From NCBI GenBank assembly GCA_035318925.1, contig DATHDS010000040.1, forward strand, positions 1 to 43,717: a stretch of 43,717 nucleotides of DNA. The letters are read 5' to 3'. Below the pieces are notes generated by a model. The model saw nothing but the letters and a program-made list of their open reading frames with translations. It made no database searches and was not told the DNA's origin. This DNA comes from VAXT01 sp035318925. GTDB lineage: Bacteria; Actinomycetota; Thermoleophilia; Gaiellales; Gaiellaceae. Shown here piece after piece: positions 23,650 through 32,189 of this stretch. Position 1 is the first letter of the stretch, and each line of letters starts with the position of its first letter. Position numbers and translations under genes: made by a program.

Positions 23650-24048
23650 TCACGTCTCGCGCCAGAAGATGGCGACGATGCCGACGAACTCATCTGCATG
23701 GGCGAAGAGCGGAAACGCCGTCACGGCGACCTCGCGTTCGACCCCGTCTCGGCTCGTGATCTGAATCTGCTCGTGTGCCGCGCGCCGCTCTTCGAGGGCG
23801 ATCCTCGTGGCCAGGCGTTCCCCCGGCACGGGCACCGAGTCGGCCGTTCGAGGGGCGAAGCTCGCCGAAAATTCCGCCATCGGCATCTCCCCGATCTCGG
23901 CGAAGGTGCCGCCGACGACCTCCTCCGCCGCCTCGTTGAAGAAGACGAGCTGACCTCGATCGTCTGCGATCAGCATCGGCGTCGCGAGATTCGACGCGAA
24001 CTCACGGGCGAGGATCAGAACCAGGTGCTTGGACCGCCGCTCCTGCAC
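23650..24048 (-). CDS. Stand-alone PAS-domain protein
   Basis: A protein of 132 aa. A short N-terminal helix (LVLILAREFASNLATP) leads into one PAS domain (MLIADDRGQLVFFNEAAEEVVG, with the FVGIVAIFWRET end). There is no kinase, cyclase or DNA-binding output domain, so it must signal by protein contact or bind a small ligand. The 7-nt gap to the MBL-fold gene makes that protein the natural partner. The start is a GTG at 24048, 25 nt past the upstream gene. Confidence 0.8.
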   Translation of the reverse strand: MQERRSKHLVLILAREFASNLATPMLIADDRGQLVFFNEAAEEVVGGTFAEIGEMPMAEFSASFAPRTADSVPVPGERLATRIALEERRAAHEQIQITSRDGVEREVAVTAFPLFAHADEFVGIVAIFWRET

Positions 24049-24073
24049 AGGCGAAGCGTACGCCTCTCTGTTG

Positions 24074-24994
24074 CTAGGAGAGGCAGGCCGGACGCCGAGC
24101 TTTCGGAAGCAGCGCGGCCGGCCGCCACGCCGGGTCGACGGCGCCGGCTCCTCGCGACCCGGCCGCGACCCGCTCACCCCTGCCGTCGGCCCGCACCACG
24201 ACGATCGTGCTCTTGCCCCCGGTTATCCGCATGAATGCAATCCGCCGGCCGCTCGGCGACCAGGCCGGCCGCAATTCCGGCCCTGCGGCCGCCGTTATGT
24301 GCTGCGCGGCGCTTCCGTCCGCGTTTGCGACGACGATCGAGCCAGCCTCCGAAAAACGGGACGGGTACCCGACGTATGCGATCTTCGAGCCGTTCGGCGA
24401 CCAGGCCGGGTCGGAGGCCTGGCCCACGAGAACGTGCCGTCCCGTCCCATCGACGTTGACGACCACGATTCGGCTCGTCCCGGCCGCGCTCGATTCCGTC
24501 TCGATGTTCTCCGCAAAGGCGATCCGCCGGCCGTCGGGCGCCCAGGCCGGTCGGCTGACGGCGGCGGTGGGAGCGACGAGAAGCTCGCCTAGCGCGCGTC
24601 CCGCGGAGGTGACGATGACCACCCGCGACCGTAACTTCTGAGAGACGTAGGCGATGCTCTTCCCATCAGCCGACCAGGCCGGATCCGCAAAGGCGCCTGC
24701 CTGGGTGAGGCTGCGAACGATGCGTCCTCGCGAATCGGCGACGACGATTTTTGAAGCAGCGCCCACCTGGCGCGAGAAGACGACGCGGCGTCCATTCGGA
24801 GACCACGCGGGCGCCTGGTCCTTGCCCCGTGTGAGCCGGGCCGGGCGGGAGCCGTCGGCCCGGGCGACGCAGAGATTGCCGCTCGACTGGACAGCGTAGG
24901 TCAAGAGCGTCGGCGGACGTGCCGACTGCGTGTCGATCGCGATCGTGACGGCGAGCGAGGCGCCGATCCCGCAAAGTGCGAGGAACCGCTTCAC
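24074..24994 (-). CDS. Secreted TolB-like (PD40) beta-propeller protein
   Basis: A protein of 306 aa. A short signal sequence (KRFLALCGIGASLAVTIAI) is followed by repeated PD40 blades: PAWSPNGRR, PAWSADGKS, PAWAPDGRR, PAWSPNGSK and PAWSPSGRR. It is the same design as the protein at 2961-3851 but not a close copy. It ends in a basic Pro/Arg tail with Cys. The start is the GTG at 24994; TACGTT lies 9 nt upstream. It is first in the minus-strand set with the PAS, MBL-fold and FAD genes, with gaps of 25, 7 and 44 nt. Confidence 0.85.
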   Translation of the reverse strand: MKRFLALCGIGASLAVTIAIDTQSARPPTLLTYAVQSSGNLCVARADGSRPARLTRGKDQAPAWSPNGRRVVFSRQVGAASKIVVADSRGRIVRSLTQAGAFADPAWSADGKSIAYVSQKLRSRVVIVTSAGRALGELLVAPTAAVSRPAWAPDGRRIAFAENIETESSAAGTSRIVVVNVDGTGRHVLVGQASDPAWSPNGSKIAYVGYPSRFSEAGSIVVANADGSAAQHITAAAGPELRPAWSPSGRRIAFMRITGGKSTIVVVRADGRGERVAAGSRGAGAVDPAWRPAALLPKARRPACLS

Positions 24995-25027
24995 TTCGAC
25001 GTGAACGTACCCAGGTCGATCCCGACG

Positions 25028-25063
25028 AAAACGCCTACGGGCCCGGCGAACCGGGCCCGTAGG
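25028..25063 (-). terminator. Strong intrinsic terminator with UUCG loop
   Basis: A perfect 13-bp stem (25034-25046 with 25051-25063) closes a 4-nt loop. On the minus strand the loop reads TTCG, and the stem is followed by CGTTTTC. It ends transcription of the secreted-protein gene at 25080-26780 and shields the propeller operon. Confidence 0.85.
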
Positions 25064-25079
25064 GTCGATGACGGGTAGG

Positions 25080-26780
25080 TCAGCGGCAGCTTGGGTACTT
25101 GAAGGCTCCGATTCGCGTCTGCCACGGCCTCGTGTCAGACGGCGAGCCGTCCCTCTCGTAGTACTCATTCATGTAGTAGAAGGTGCAGTCGTCGCGGGGG
25201 TCGACGCTCATCGACGTGTAGTCGCCCCAGCGGGAGTTGGTCGTGGTCTGGACGCCCGTTCCGTTCTGGAGGACGGCCTCGCCCTGGCTCAGTTGGCCGA
25301 GCGGGTCGCTCGCCAGGCGCCCGGCGTAACGGATGCCCGGTTTGACGGTGGTTCCGTTGACGACGCTGTAGCCCGCCGCGAGATTGCCGAACTTGTCTTG
25401 CGCGACGCTGCCCATCCAGCGGTGGACGCCGTCGCCCGGGGCGTATGTGCCCTGCTGATAGATGACCGGGTCTTGCGGGTTCCGGATCTCGTACCAGCGC
25501 ACTCCGGCGACGCCCGGCGCCGCCTCGACGGACTGGTTGGTGACAAGCGACTCGTAGGTCTTGAAGTTCCGGTACTGGAGCCGGAACGTCGGCCTCTGCC
25601 GGTACGAGAGGATGTCGAGGTACTGCGCCGGATTGAAGATGCCCGGCTGCGGCAGGCAGTCGCGTGCGTCCGGTGCGCAGGGGAAGTTCGAATCGAACGG
25701 TGCAGTCGCGAGTTGCGCCGTCAGTCCGAAGGTCGAGTTCGCCGGATGCGCGAAGTCGACGTCCGCCTCGAACCAATTGATCGCGTCAGACGGCGCTCCG
25801 TAGGCATAGTCGTCGTCCTGGGTCCCCGCGAAGTACTCGGGGCTGTGTGGCGGCGGCATCCGCTTCCCATCCTGGTCGGCGGGCAGGATCCCGTCGCCCA
25901 GGAGATAGAGCGGATCGATGCCGTCGACGAGGTAGAACGAGACGACGGTCGGGTTCGGATCGCCCTCGACCAGTTGATGCCGGTTGATCGCGTAGACGCC
26001 GATCTGGTACTCGACGGTCGGCCCGAACTCACGCGTCGTGATGTAGAGCCCGTCCGACATGATCCCGTACTTCGGGTAGTCCGGGAAGAACGCGCCGGTC
26101 GAGAACGCGTACCGGTAGTACGACCCGAGCGGATCCTGTGTCGTCGAGACGGCGACGCAATTCCAGTACTCCGGCCCGACTGTCGTGAACTGAGTCAGGA
26201 TCCACCGATTCGAGATCTCGTCATAGACGACGACCTCGTCGCCGGCGTGATTCGCGCAGTCCGGAACGCTGAAGCCCTGCCAGAGCGAGCCGATGTCCGC
26301 AGGCCCGTAGAGCGGGGTTCCCGTCTTCGTGTAGATGGCGAATGTGAGGTTGACCGTGGCGATGTAGTGCTGTTGCCCGACGTCGCCGTTCGGATCGGGC
26401 GGGTTGACGCGGATTCCGAAGATGTTGAAGTTGTCCTCGTTTCTCGGGCCCTCGAACGTGAACAGAGGCGAAGGCATCGCGTTCGGCGAGGCGCCGTTCT
26501 GAAGGGCTCCGTCGGCCTGGTGCTTGGTGTTTGCGACACGTCCCACCAACGAGCGGTCAGTGGCCGCCTGGCTCATCCAGGTCTGCTGCTGCCGCGCATC
26601 AGGCGGGATCATTGGCATGTCGCGAAGCGGCGCGCTCTTGTCGAAGGCGACCGCCGTTCCAACCGTCGGCCGCAACGGTCCGATGCCTGTGGAGCCGCCA
26701 GAGCCGGCCAGCGCGGAACCGGCTGCAAAGACGAGCGTCGCGACGCTAGCGGCCGCGAGAGCTGCTGTAAGTCTTCTCAT
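25080..26780 (-). CDS. Large secreted protein of unknown function, beta-propeller-like
   Basis: A protein of 566 aa. The signal peptide is MRRLTAALAAASVATLVFAA and on, with cleavage likely near SALAGS. The mature part is rich in aromatic residues and Gly/Asp turns (NPPDPNGDVGQQHYIATVN, VVVYDEISNRWILTQF, SRWGDYTSMSVDP), suggesting repeated sheets as in sialidase or propeller proteins. Cys residues (PDCANH, WNCVAV, FPCAPDARDCLP, DDCTFYY, YPSCR) probably form disulfides. No catalytic motif is recognised. The ATG at 26780 has GGGGAGG upstream, preferred over an in-frame start at 26810. It is transcribed alone and ends at the terminator 25028-25063. Confidence 0.75.
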   Translation of the reverse strand: MRRLTAALAAASVATLVFAAGSALAGSGGSTGIGPLRPTVGTAVAFDKSAPLRDMPMIPPDARQQQTWMSQAATDRSLVGRVANTKHQADGALQNGASPNAMPSPLFTFEGPRNEDNFNIFGIRVNPPDPNGDVGQQHYIATVNLTFAIYTKTGTPLYGPADIGSLWQGFSVPDCANHAGDEVVVYDEISNRWILTQFTTVGPEYWNCVAVSTTQDPLGSYYRYAFSTGAFFPDYPKYGIMSDGLYITTREFGPTVEYQIGVYAINRHQLVEGDPNPTVVSFYLVDGIDPLYLLGDGILPADQDGKRMPPPHSPEYFAGTQDDDYAYGAPSDAINWFEADVDFAHPANSTFGLTAQLATAPFDSNFPCAPDARDCLPQPGIFNPAQYLDILSYRQRPTFRLQYRNFKTYESLVTNQSVEAAPGVAGVRWYEIRNPQDPVIYQQGTYAPGDGVHRWMGSVAQDKFGNLAAGYSVVNGTTVKPGIRYAGRLASDPLGQLSQGEAVLQNGTGVQTTTNSRWGDYTSMSVDPRDDCTFYYMNEYYERDGSPSDTRPWQTRIGAFKYPSCR

Positions 26781-26898
26781 CCTGCCTCCCCTGTAGATCG
26801 AATTGAGCATCCCTACCAGATCGCGGGACCAGACTCAACCCCGCCGGGAAGCCGTCGGCGCGGGCCCGTCGAGCCGTTGTTCCTTGCCAGGAGTACCC

Positions 26899-27951
26899 CT
26901 AGTCGGGCCCGTGGCCCGGGACCATTACTGACCGTACGACCTCGCCCGCTTCCATGTCGGCGAAGGCCTGCTCGATGTCGTCCAGCGCGATCTTCTTCGT
27001 CACCATTCCGGCCAGGTCGAGCAGGCCGTCGGCGGCAAACTGGGCCAGACGCGGGAAGTCCTCCGCCGGGACGTGATCGCCGCCGTGTGAGACGAGGATG
27101 CGCAGCCGCCCGTCGAAGAGTTGCTCCAGCGGAACGATCGCCTCGGAGCCCGGCTGAGGCAGCCCGATGTAGACGAGGGTGCCCGAGTACCCGAGCATTG
27201 CCAGCCCCCGTTCGACTGTCTCCGGCCTTCCGACGACGTCGAAGACGAAGTCGAGTCGCTTGGCCTCGGCGTCTCCGCGATGGGTCGCGCCGAAGCGGTT
27301 CGCAGCCTCGAGCTTGCGGTCGTCGTGATCGAGCGCGTGGATCTCGGCGGCACCCGCGATGCGTGCGCCCTGGATCACCGAGAGCCCGACGGCGCCGCAG
27401 CCGATGACGCCCACGCGGGCTCCTTCCCAGACGGCGGCGGTCTTGAGCACGGAGCAGACGCCGGTCGCGACCGCGCACCCGATCAGGCAGGCCTGCTCGG
27501 GGGGCAGCGGTGGCGTGAGCAGGACCAGGGCCGCACTGTGGACGACTGTCCGGGTGCTGTGCGTCCCCATCTGGAGCGCGGTGCTCAGCGGAGCGCCGTC
27601 CGCGAGCCGCATCCGCGGGCCGGGGCCCGGTGTAAGCCGGCAGAGATGACGCTCCCCGCGAAGGCACGCGCTGCATGCTCCACAAGGCGAGCGCCAGCCC
27701 AGAATGACCCGGTCGCCGGCTCCCACGTGCTCGACACCCTCGCCGACTGCCTCGACCACGCCCGCGCCCTCGTGGCCCAGCAGGACAGGCAGCTGATGCC
27801 TCCAGCCGCCGGTCTGGAGCATGTGCAGGTCGGTGTGGCAGACGCCGCTTGCTTCGATCCGGACAAGCGCCTCGCCGGGGCCGGGCGGATCGAGCTCGAT
27901 CTCGGAGACCGTGAGGCCGCCGTCCACGGTCAGGACTGCGCCGCGATCCAC
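26899..27951 (-). CDS. Zinc-dependent alcohol dehydrogenase (MDR superfamily)
   Basis: A protein of 350 aa. Catalytic zinc ligands are Cys38 (SGVCHTDLH) and His60-Glu61 (GHEGAGVV), with a Cys in LIGCAVATG. Structural zinc Cys are C90, C93, C96 and C104 (PCGACSACLRGERHLC). The nucleotide fold is GVIGCGAVGLSV. The layout is close to NDMA-dependent and class III-like alcohol dehydrogenases of actinobacteria. It oxidises an alcohol to an aldehyde with NAD. It diverges, with 47 bp between starts, from an acyl-CoA degradation operon, so it may feed that pathway. The start is a GTG at 27951. Confidence 0.87.
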   Translation of the reverse strand: MDRGAVLTVDGGLTVSEIELDPPGPGEALVRIEASGVCHTDLHMLQTGGWRHQLPVLLGHEGAGVVEAVGEGVEHVGAGDRVILGWRSPCGACSACLRGERHLCRLTPGPGPRMRLADGAPLSTALQMGTHSTRTVVHSAALVLLTPPLPPEQACLIGCAVATGVCSVLKTAAVWEGARVGVIGCGAVGLSVIQGARIAGAAEIHALDHDDRKLEAANRFGATHRGDAEAKRLDFVFDVVGRPETVERGLAMLGYSGTLVYIGLPQPGSEAIVPLEQLFDGRLRILVSHGGDHVPAEDFPRLAQFAADGLLDLAGMVTKKIALDDIEQAFADMEAGEVVRSVMVPGHGPD

Positions 27952-27986
27952 GATTCATCCACGGACAACCGGGTCAACCTCCCTAC

Positions 27987-27992
27987 TACAGT
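27987..27992 (+). promoter_or_regulatory. Putative -10 element TACAGT of the beta-oxidation operon
   Basis: TACAGT ends 6 nt before the GTG at 27999, with no Shine-Dalgarno site. CGGACA, 19 nt upstream, is a weak -35. It would head the whole operon to 34157. Confidence 0.4.
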
Positions 27993-27998
27993 ACTCGC

Positions 27999-29147
27999 GT
28001 GGATCTGCGCGACACGCCGGACGAGGTTGCGTTCCGAGCCGAGGTGCGCGGCTGGATCGAGGCCAACGTCTCTGACGATCTGCGCGGCAGCGCTCGCTCG
28101 GAGGAGCCGTTGCGGGCTTGGAGCCGGAAGCTCTCCGAGGTCGGCTACGCGGGACTGACCTGGCCGAAGGAATACGGAGGCGCGGCCGCCCCGTACAGCT
28201 ACCAGGCGATCCTCCTCGACGAGCTCGCGCGTGCCGAAGCCCCGCAGCACATCGGCGTCATCGGCCTCGGCATGGCGGGGCCGACGATCATGGCGCACGG
28301 GACGGAGGAGCAAAAGGCGCGCTACCTGCCGAAGATCCTCTCGGCCGAGGAGATCTGGTGCCAGGGCTTCTCGGAGCCGGGCGCCGGATCCGACCTCGCC
28401 TCGGTCCGGACGCGGGTGGAGCCCGGCGACGACGGGTTCGTCGTCAACGGCCAGAAGGTCTGGTCGTCCTGGGCGCACATCGCCGAGCGCTGCATCCTCG
28501 TCGGACGGAACGATCCCGACGCGCCGCCCCACCAGGGTCTGACGTACGTGATCGTCGACATGCACGCGCCGGGAGTCGAGGTCCGACCCTTGCGGCAGAT
28601 CACCGGCGAGGCCGAGTTCAACGAGATCTTCCTCACCGATGTCGCCGTCCCGCGAGAGAACCTCCTCGGCGAAGTCGGCGAAGGCTGGGCGGTCGCGATG
28701 ACGACGCTCCTCCACGAGCGCGGCACGCTCGGGTTCGCGCTCACGGGCGTACTCGACGTGGCAGTTCGCAAGCTGATCGCGCTCGCGGCCGAGCGTGGCG
28801 ACGGCAACCGGCTCCTGCGCGACCGTGTCGCGCGCGAGTGGATCGAGCTCCAGGCGCTCAAGCTGACGAACGCACGCGCGCTCACGCGGCTGATGAAAAG
28901 CGGCGTTCCCGGCCCGGAGGGCTCGGTGACGAAGTTGCACTGGTCGGAGTCGAGCCAGCGCCTGACGAAGCTCGCCCTCGAGCTGCTCGGCCCGGAAGCC
29001 CAGCTCGTGGACGAGGACGGCCACGACGGTGGCTACTGGCAGCACGCACAACTGCGCAGCCGCGGGAACACGATCGAAGCCGGCACCTCCGAGGTCCTCC
29101 GCAACATCATCGCGGAGCGCGTGCTCGGCCTCCCGAGGAGCCGCTAG
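27999..29147 (+). CDS. Acyl-CoA dehydrogenase, large subunit type
   Basis: A protein of 382 aa with the complete acyl-CoA dehydrogenase fold. The FAD/substrate loop is CQGFSEPGAGSDLASV. The middle domain has GQKVWSSWAHIAERC, and the C-terminus has GNTIEAGTSEVLRNIIAERVLG. It introduces the alpha-beta double bond into an acyl-CoA and passes electrons to ETF. The stop overlaps the next gene by one base (TAGTG). The two neighbouring dehydrogenases resemble the paired FadE proteins that form alpha2beta2 heterotetramers in actinobacterial steroid and branched-acid degradation. It is first gene of the operon. Confidence 0.9.
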   Translation: MDLRDTPDEVAFRAEVRGWIEANVSDDLRGSARSEEPLRAWSRKLSEVGYAGLTWPKEYGGAAAPYSYQAILLDELARAEAPQHIGVIGLGMAGPTIMAHGTEEQKARYLPKILSAEEIWCQGFSEPGAGSDLASVRTRVEPGDDGFVVNGQKVWSSWAHIAERCILVGRNDPDAPPHQGLTYVIVDMHAPGVEVRPLRQITGEAEFNEIFLTDVAVPRENLLGEVGEGWAVAMTTLLHERGTLGFALTGVLDVAVRKLIALAAERGDGNRLLRDRVAREWIELQALKLTNARALTRLMKSGVPGPEGSVTKLHWSESSQRLTKLALELLGPEAQLVDEDGHDGGYWQHAQLRSRGNTIEAGTSEVLRNIIAERVLGLPRSR

Positions 29148-30160
29148 TGGACTTTTCCTTCAGCGAGGAACAGGAACTGTTGCGGGCTCAGGCGCAGGAG
29201 TTCCTCGGCGAGCATTACCCCGCCGAGCAAGTCGGACAGCTCGCCGACTCGGAGAAGGGCTGGGATCCGGCGTCGTGGCCGGAGCTCGCGGGGCTCGGGT
29301 GGACAGGCGTCTCGGTCTCCGAAGAGGAGGGCGGTGCGGGTCTCGGCTTCCTCGAGGAAGCCGTCCTCTTCGAGGAGCTCGGCCGGGCCCTCTACCCCGG
29401 CCCCTACTTCTCGACGATCGCGCTTGCGCTGCCCGCGCTCACACCGGAGCTGCGGAAGGAGGTCGCCGCGGGCGGGGCAACGTGGACGCTGGCGCTGCAC
29501 GGCGATCGCGGGCTCGTCCCCGACCTCGGCGTCGTCGACCGGGTGGCAGTCGCGGACGAGGACGGCATCTGGGCCCTCGAGGGAGAGACGCGCGAGGTGC
29601 TGGCGACGATGGACCCGACACGCCGGCTCGGCCGCATCGGGTTGGACGGGGCCCGGCGGACGCTCCTCGTCGACGCCGACGAAGCTCTCGAACGGACGGC
29701 GGCGATCCGGCGACGCGCCCTCGCCGCGCTCGCGCTCGAAGCGGTCGGGATCGCCCAGCGCGTGCTCGAGCTCTCGGTGGAGCACGCCAAGACGCGCGAG
29801 CAGTTCGGACGCCCGATCGGCGTCTACCAGGCCGTCTCGCATGCGCTGGCCGACACGTACGCCGAGACGGAGCTCGCGCGCTCGCTCGCGTACTGGGCCG
29901 CCTGGTGCGTGGCCGAGCAGGACGGGCAGGCGCAGCTCGCCGCGCCTGCGGCCAAGGCGTACGCCGCGGATGCGGCCGTCGCGGCCTGTGAGCGTGCGAT
30001 CCAGGTGCACGGCGGCGTCGGCTTCACGTGGGAGCACGTACTGCATCGCTACTACAAGCGCGCGCAGTGGATCGAAGCCTTCGAAGGCTTCGGGCATGAG
30101 CAGCGAGCGGAGGTCGCACGGGAGCTCCTCGACGTGCACGCCCCCGCTGCCGTGGCATGA
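29147..30160 (+). CDS. Acyl-CoA dehydrogenase, second subunit type
   Basis: A protein of 337 aa, shorter and more divergent than its neighbour. It opens DFSFSEEQELLRAQAQEFL and has EHAKTREQFGRPIGVYQAVSH and IQVHGGVGFTWEHVLHRYYKR, the typical FadE C-terminal helices. The middle domain is shrunken (WALEGETREVLATMD). This is the usual pattern of the non-identical partner subunit in heterotetrameric acyl-CoA dehydrogenases. The start is a GTG sharing its first base with the previous TAG. Confidence 0.88.
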   Translation: MDFSFSEEQELLRAQAQEFLGEHYPAEQVGQLADSEKGWDPASWPELAGLGWTGVSVSEEEGGAGLGFLEEAVLFEELGRALYPGPYFSTIALALPALTPELRKEVAAGGATWTLALHGDRGLVPDLGVVDRVAVADEDGIWALEGETREVLATMDPTRRLGRIGLDGARRTLLVDADEALERTAAIRRRALAALALEAVGIAQRVLELSVEHAKTREQFGRPIGVYQAVSHALADTYAETELARSLAYWAAWCVAEQDGQAQLAAPAAKAYAADAAVAACERAIQVHGGVGFTWEHVLHRYYKRAQWIEAFEGFGHEQRAEVARELLDVHAPAAVA

Positions 30161-30172
30161 AACGATAAGCGC

Positions 30173-30565
30173 GTGGGTTACGCGTTCGGATCGATTGACG
30201 AGCTCGGAGAGGGCTACGGCTTTCGCAAGATCCGTGCGCCGCTCGGAGTCACGGCGTTCGGCGCCAACGCGATCGTGTTCCCACCGGGCTACGTCGGCTT
30301 CCTGCATTACCACGATGTCCAGGACGAGCTCTACTTCGTCCACAGCGGCAAGGCTCGCGTCGAGGTGGAGGGGGAGACCCGCGAGCTCGAGCCCGGCGGG
30401 CTCTTCCACGCCGAGTCGACAACGCCCCGGAGGGTCTCCAACGCGAGCGAGAGCGACGATCTCGTGCTCGTCGTGGTCGGCGGCAAGGACGGCTACGTCG
30501 AGCGTGACGGCAACATGGTCGATCCCGCCGATATCGAGCGCCGGGCCGCCTTCGGCCGCCGTTGA
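30173..30565 (+). CDS. Cupin-domain protein
   Basis: A protein of 130 aa, a single cupin barrel. Motif 1 is GFLHYHDVQDELYFVHSGKA (two His and a Glu as metal ligands), and motif 2 is LEPGGLFHAESTTPRRVSN. Such small cupins may be isomerases, epimerases or regulators; the substrate is unknown. Placed between acyl-CoA dehydrogenase and acyl-CoA ligase genes, it probably handles the same substrate or its inducer. The GTG at 30173 is 12 nt past the previous stop, with AACGAT 6 nt before it. Confidence 0.8.
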   Translation: MGYAFGSIDELGEGYGFRKIRAPLGVTAFGANAIVFPPGYVGFLHYHDVQDELYFVHSGKARVEVEGETRELEPGGLFHAESTTPRRVSNASESDDLVLVVVGGKDGYVERDGNMVDPADIERRAAFGRR

Positions 30566-30575
30566 GAAAGGAGCC

Positions 30576-32189
30576 GTGCAAGGCCTGAACATGGACTTCG
30601 AGCTCACGGTCCCCGTGATGCTGCGGCGGGCCGAGCAGCTCTTCGGGCCGCGCGAGATCGTGACGAGGCTGCCCGACAAGAGCCTGCATCGCTACACGTA
30701 CGCGGACTTCATACCGCGGGCCCGGCGCCTGGGAGCGGCGCTCACGAAGCTCGGCATGAAGCGCGGCGACCGCGTCGCGACCCTGGCGTGGAACCACTAC
30801 CAGCACCTCGAGGCCTACCTCGGCATCCCGGCCTTCGGCGGCGTCACCCACACGCTGAACCTCCGGCTGCACCCGAACGACGTCGGCTACATCGCCAAGC
30901 ACGGCGGCGACAAGCTGCTGATCGTCGACGAGAGCCTGCTTCCGCTCGCGCAGAAGTTCCTCGGCGAGACCGACATCGAGCAGGTGATCGTGATCGGCGA
31001 GGCGCCGGAGGGGATGATCTCGTACGAGAAGCTCCTCGCCGGGACGGACGACCCCGGGGAGTATCCGGAGATCGGGGAGCGCGAGGCCGCGGCCATGTGT
31101 TACACGTCGGGGACGACCGGGCACCCGAAGGGCGCCCTCTACTCGCACCGCGCGATCTTCCTGCACACGCTCGTCACGGCGATGGCGGGCGCGCTCTCGA
31201 TCAGCGAAGCGGACACGGTGCTGCCGGTCGTGCCGATGTTCCACGCAAACGCCTGGGGCTTTCCATTCAGCTGCACGATGGTCGGTGCCAAGCAGGTGTT
31301 CCCGGGCCCGCACCTCGACCCGCCCAGCTTGCTGGAGCTCTTCCAGGACGAGCGGGTGACGATCACCGGGGGCGTCCCGACGATCTGGCTCGGCATCCTG
31401 CAGTTGCTCGATTCGCAGCCTGATGCGTACGACCTGTCGAGCGTGAAGTCGATGGTCGTCGGCGGCGCAGCGGCGCCGCGCTCGCTGATCGAGGGGCTCC
31501 AGAAGCGCCACGGGCTCTCCGTTCTGCACGCCTGGGGCATGACGGAGATGGCGCCGATGGGCACGACCGCGCAGCTTCCTCCGGACCTGCTCGACGCATC
31601 GGACGATGAGCAGAACACTTTCCGCGCGAAGCAGGGCCGCCCGGTCTCCCTGGTCGAGATCCGCGCCCGCGGCGAGGACGGCGTGGTGCCGTGGGACGGC
31701 GAGACGATGGGCGAGCTCGAGGTCCGCGGGCCGTGGATCTCGAGCTCGTACTACGACGCACCGGAGGCCGCGGATCGCTGGACCGAGGACGGCTGGTTCA
31801 AGACCGGCGACGTGGTCACGATCGACGAGCGGGGATGCATCGAGATCCAGGACCGCTCGAAGGACCTCGTCAAGTCCGGCGGCGAGTGGATCAGCTCGGT
31901 CGCGCTCGAGAACGCGCTCATGGGCCACCCGGCCGTGGCCGAGGCGGCAGTGATTGCAATTCCGGACGAGCAGTGGAGCGAGCGGCCCCTGGCCGTCTGC
32001 GTCTTCAAGGAGGGCGAGTCCGCGACCGCCGAGGAGCTCCGCGAGCACCTCGCGGGCAGCTTCGCCAAGTTCCAGCTGCCGGAGCGCTTCGAGTTCGTGG
32101 ACGAGATTCCGAAAACGGCCGTCGGCAAGTTCAAGAAGACTGCGCTGCGGGAGCAGTTCGCAGGGGTGCAGACTCCCGCCTCTGGGTAG
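30576..32189 (+). CDS. Long/medium-chain fatty acyl-CoA ligase (AMP-forming)
   Basis: A protein of 537 aa of the ANL superfamily. The P-loop is YTSGTTGHPKGA. Further motifs are VVPMFHANAWGFPF, the adenine motif HAWGMTEMAPMG, GWFKTGDVVTI, and the C-terminal DRSKDLVKSGGEWIS and PKTAVGKFKK (catalytic Lys). It activates a carboxylic acid to its CoA ester using ATP. I chose the GTG at 30576 because related ligases begin M-x-G-L-M-x-D and this gives MQGLNMD. The ATG at 30591 is an alternative. AAAGGAG lies at 30567-30573, rather close to the GTG. Its stop overlaps the next start (TAGTG). Confidence 0.9.
   Translation: MQGLNMDFELTVPVMLRRAEQLFGPREIVTRLPDKSLHRYTYADFIPRARRLGAALTKLGMKRGDRVATLAWNHYQHLEAYLGIPAFGGVTHTLNLRLHPNDVGYIAKHGGDKLLIVDESLLPLAQKFLGETDIEQVIVIGEAPEGMISYEKLLAGTDDPGEYPEIGEREAAAMCYTSGTTGHPKGALYSHRAIFLHTLVTAMAGALSISEADTVLPVVPMFHANAWGFPFSCTMVGAKQVFPGPHLDPPSLLELFQDERVTITGGVPTIWLGILQLLDSQPDAYDLSSVKSMVVGGAAAPRSLIEGLQKRHGLSVLHAWGMTEMAPMGTTAQLPPDLLDASDDEQNTFRAKQGRPVSLVEIRARGEDGVVPWDGETMGELEVRGPWISSSYYDAPEAADRWTEDGWFKTGDVVTIDERGCIEIQDRSKDLVKSGGEWISSVALENALMGHPAVAEAAVIAIPDEQWSERPLAVCVFKEGESATAEELREHLAGSFAKFQLPERFEFVDEIPKTAVGKFKKTALREQFAGVQTPASG

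Noticed and set aside
25068..27407. 779-aa open frame on the plus strand
   Set aside because: It lies antisense to the secreted protein and alcohol dehydrogenase, is Arg-rich and has no domain; GC-rich DNA gives such frames.
30249..32048. 599-aa open frame on the minus strand
   Set aside because: Antisense to the cupin and acyl-CoA ligase genes and without any domain.
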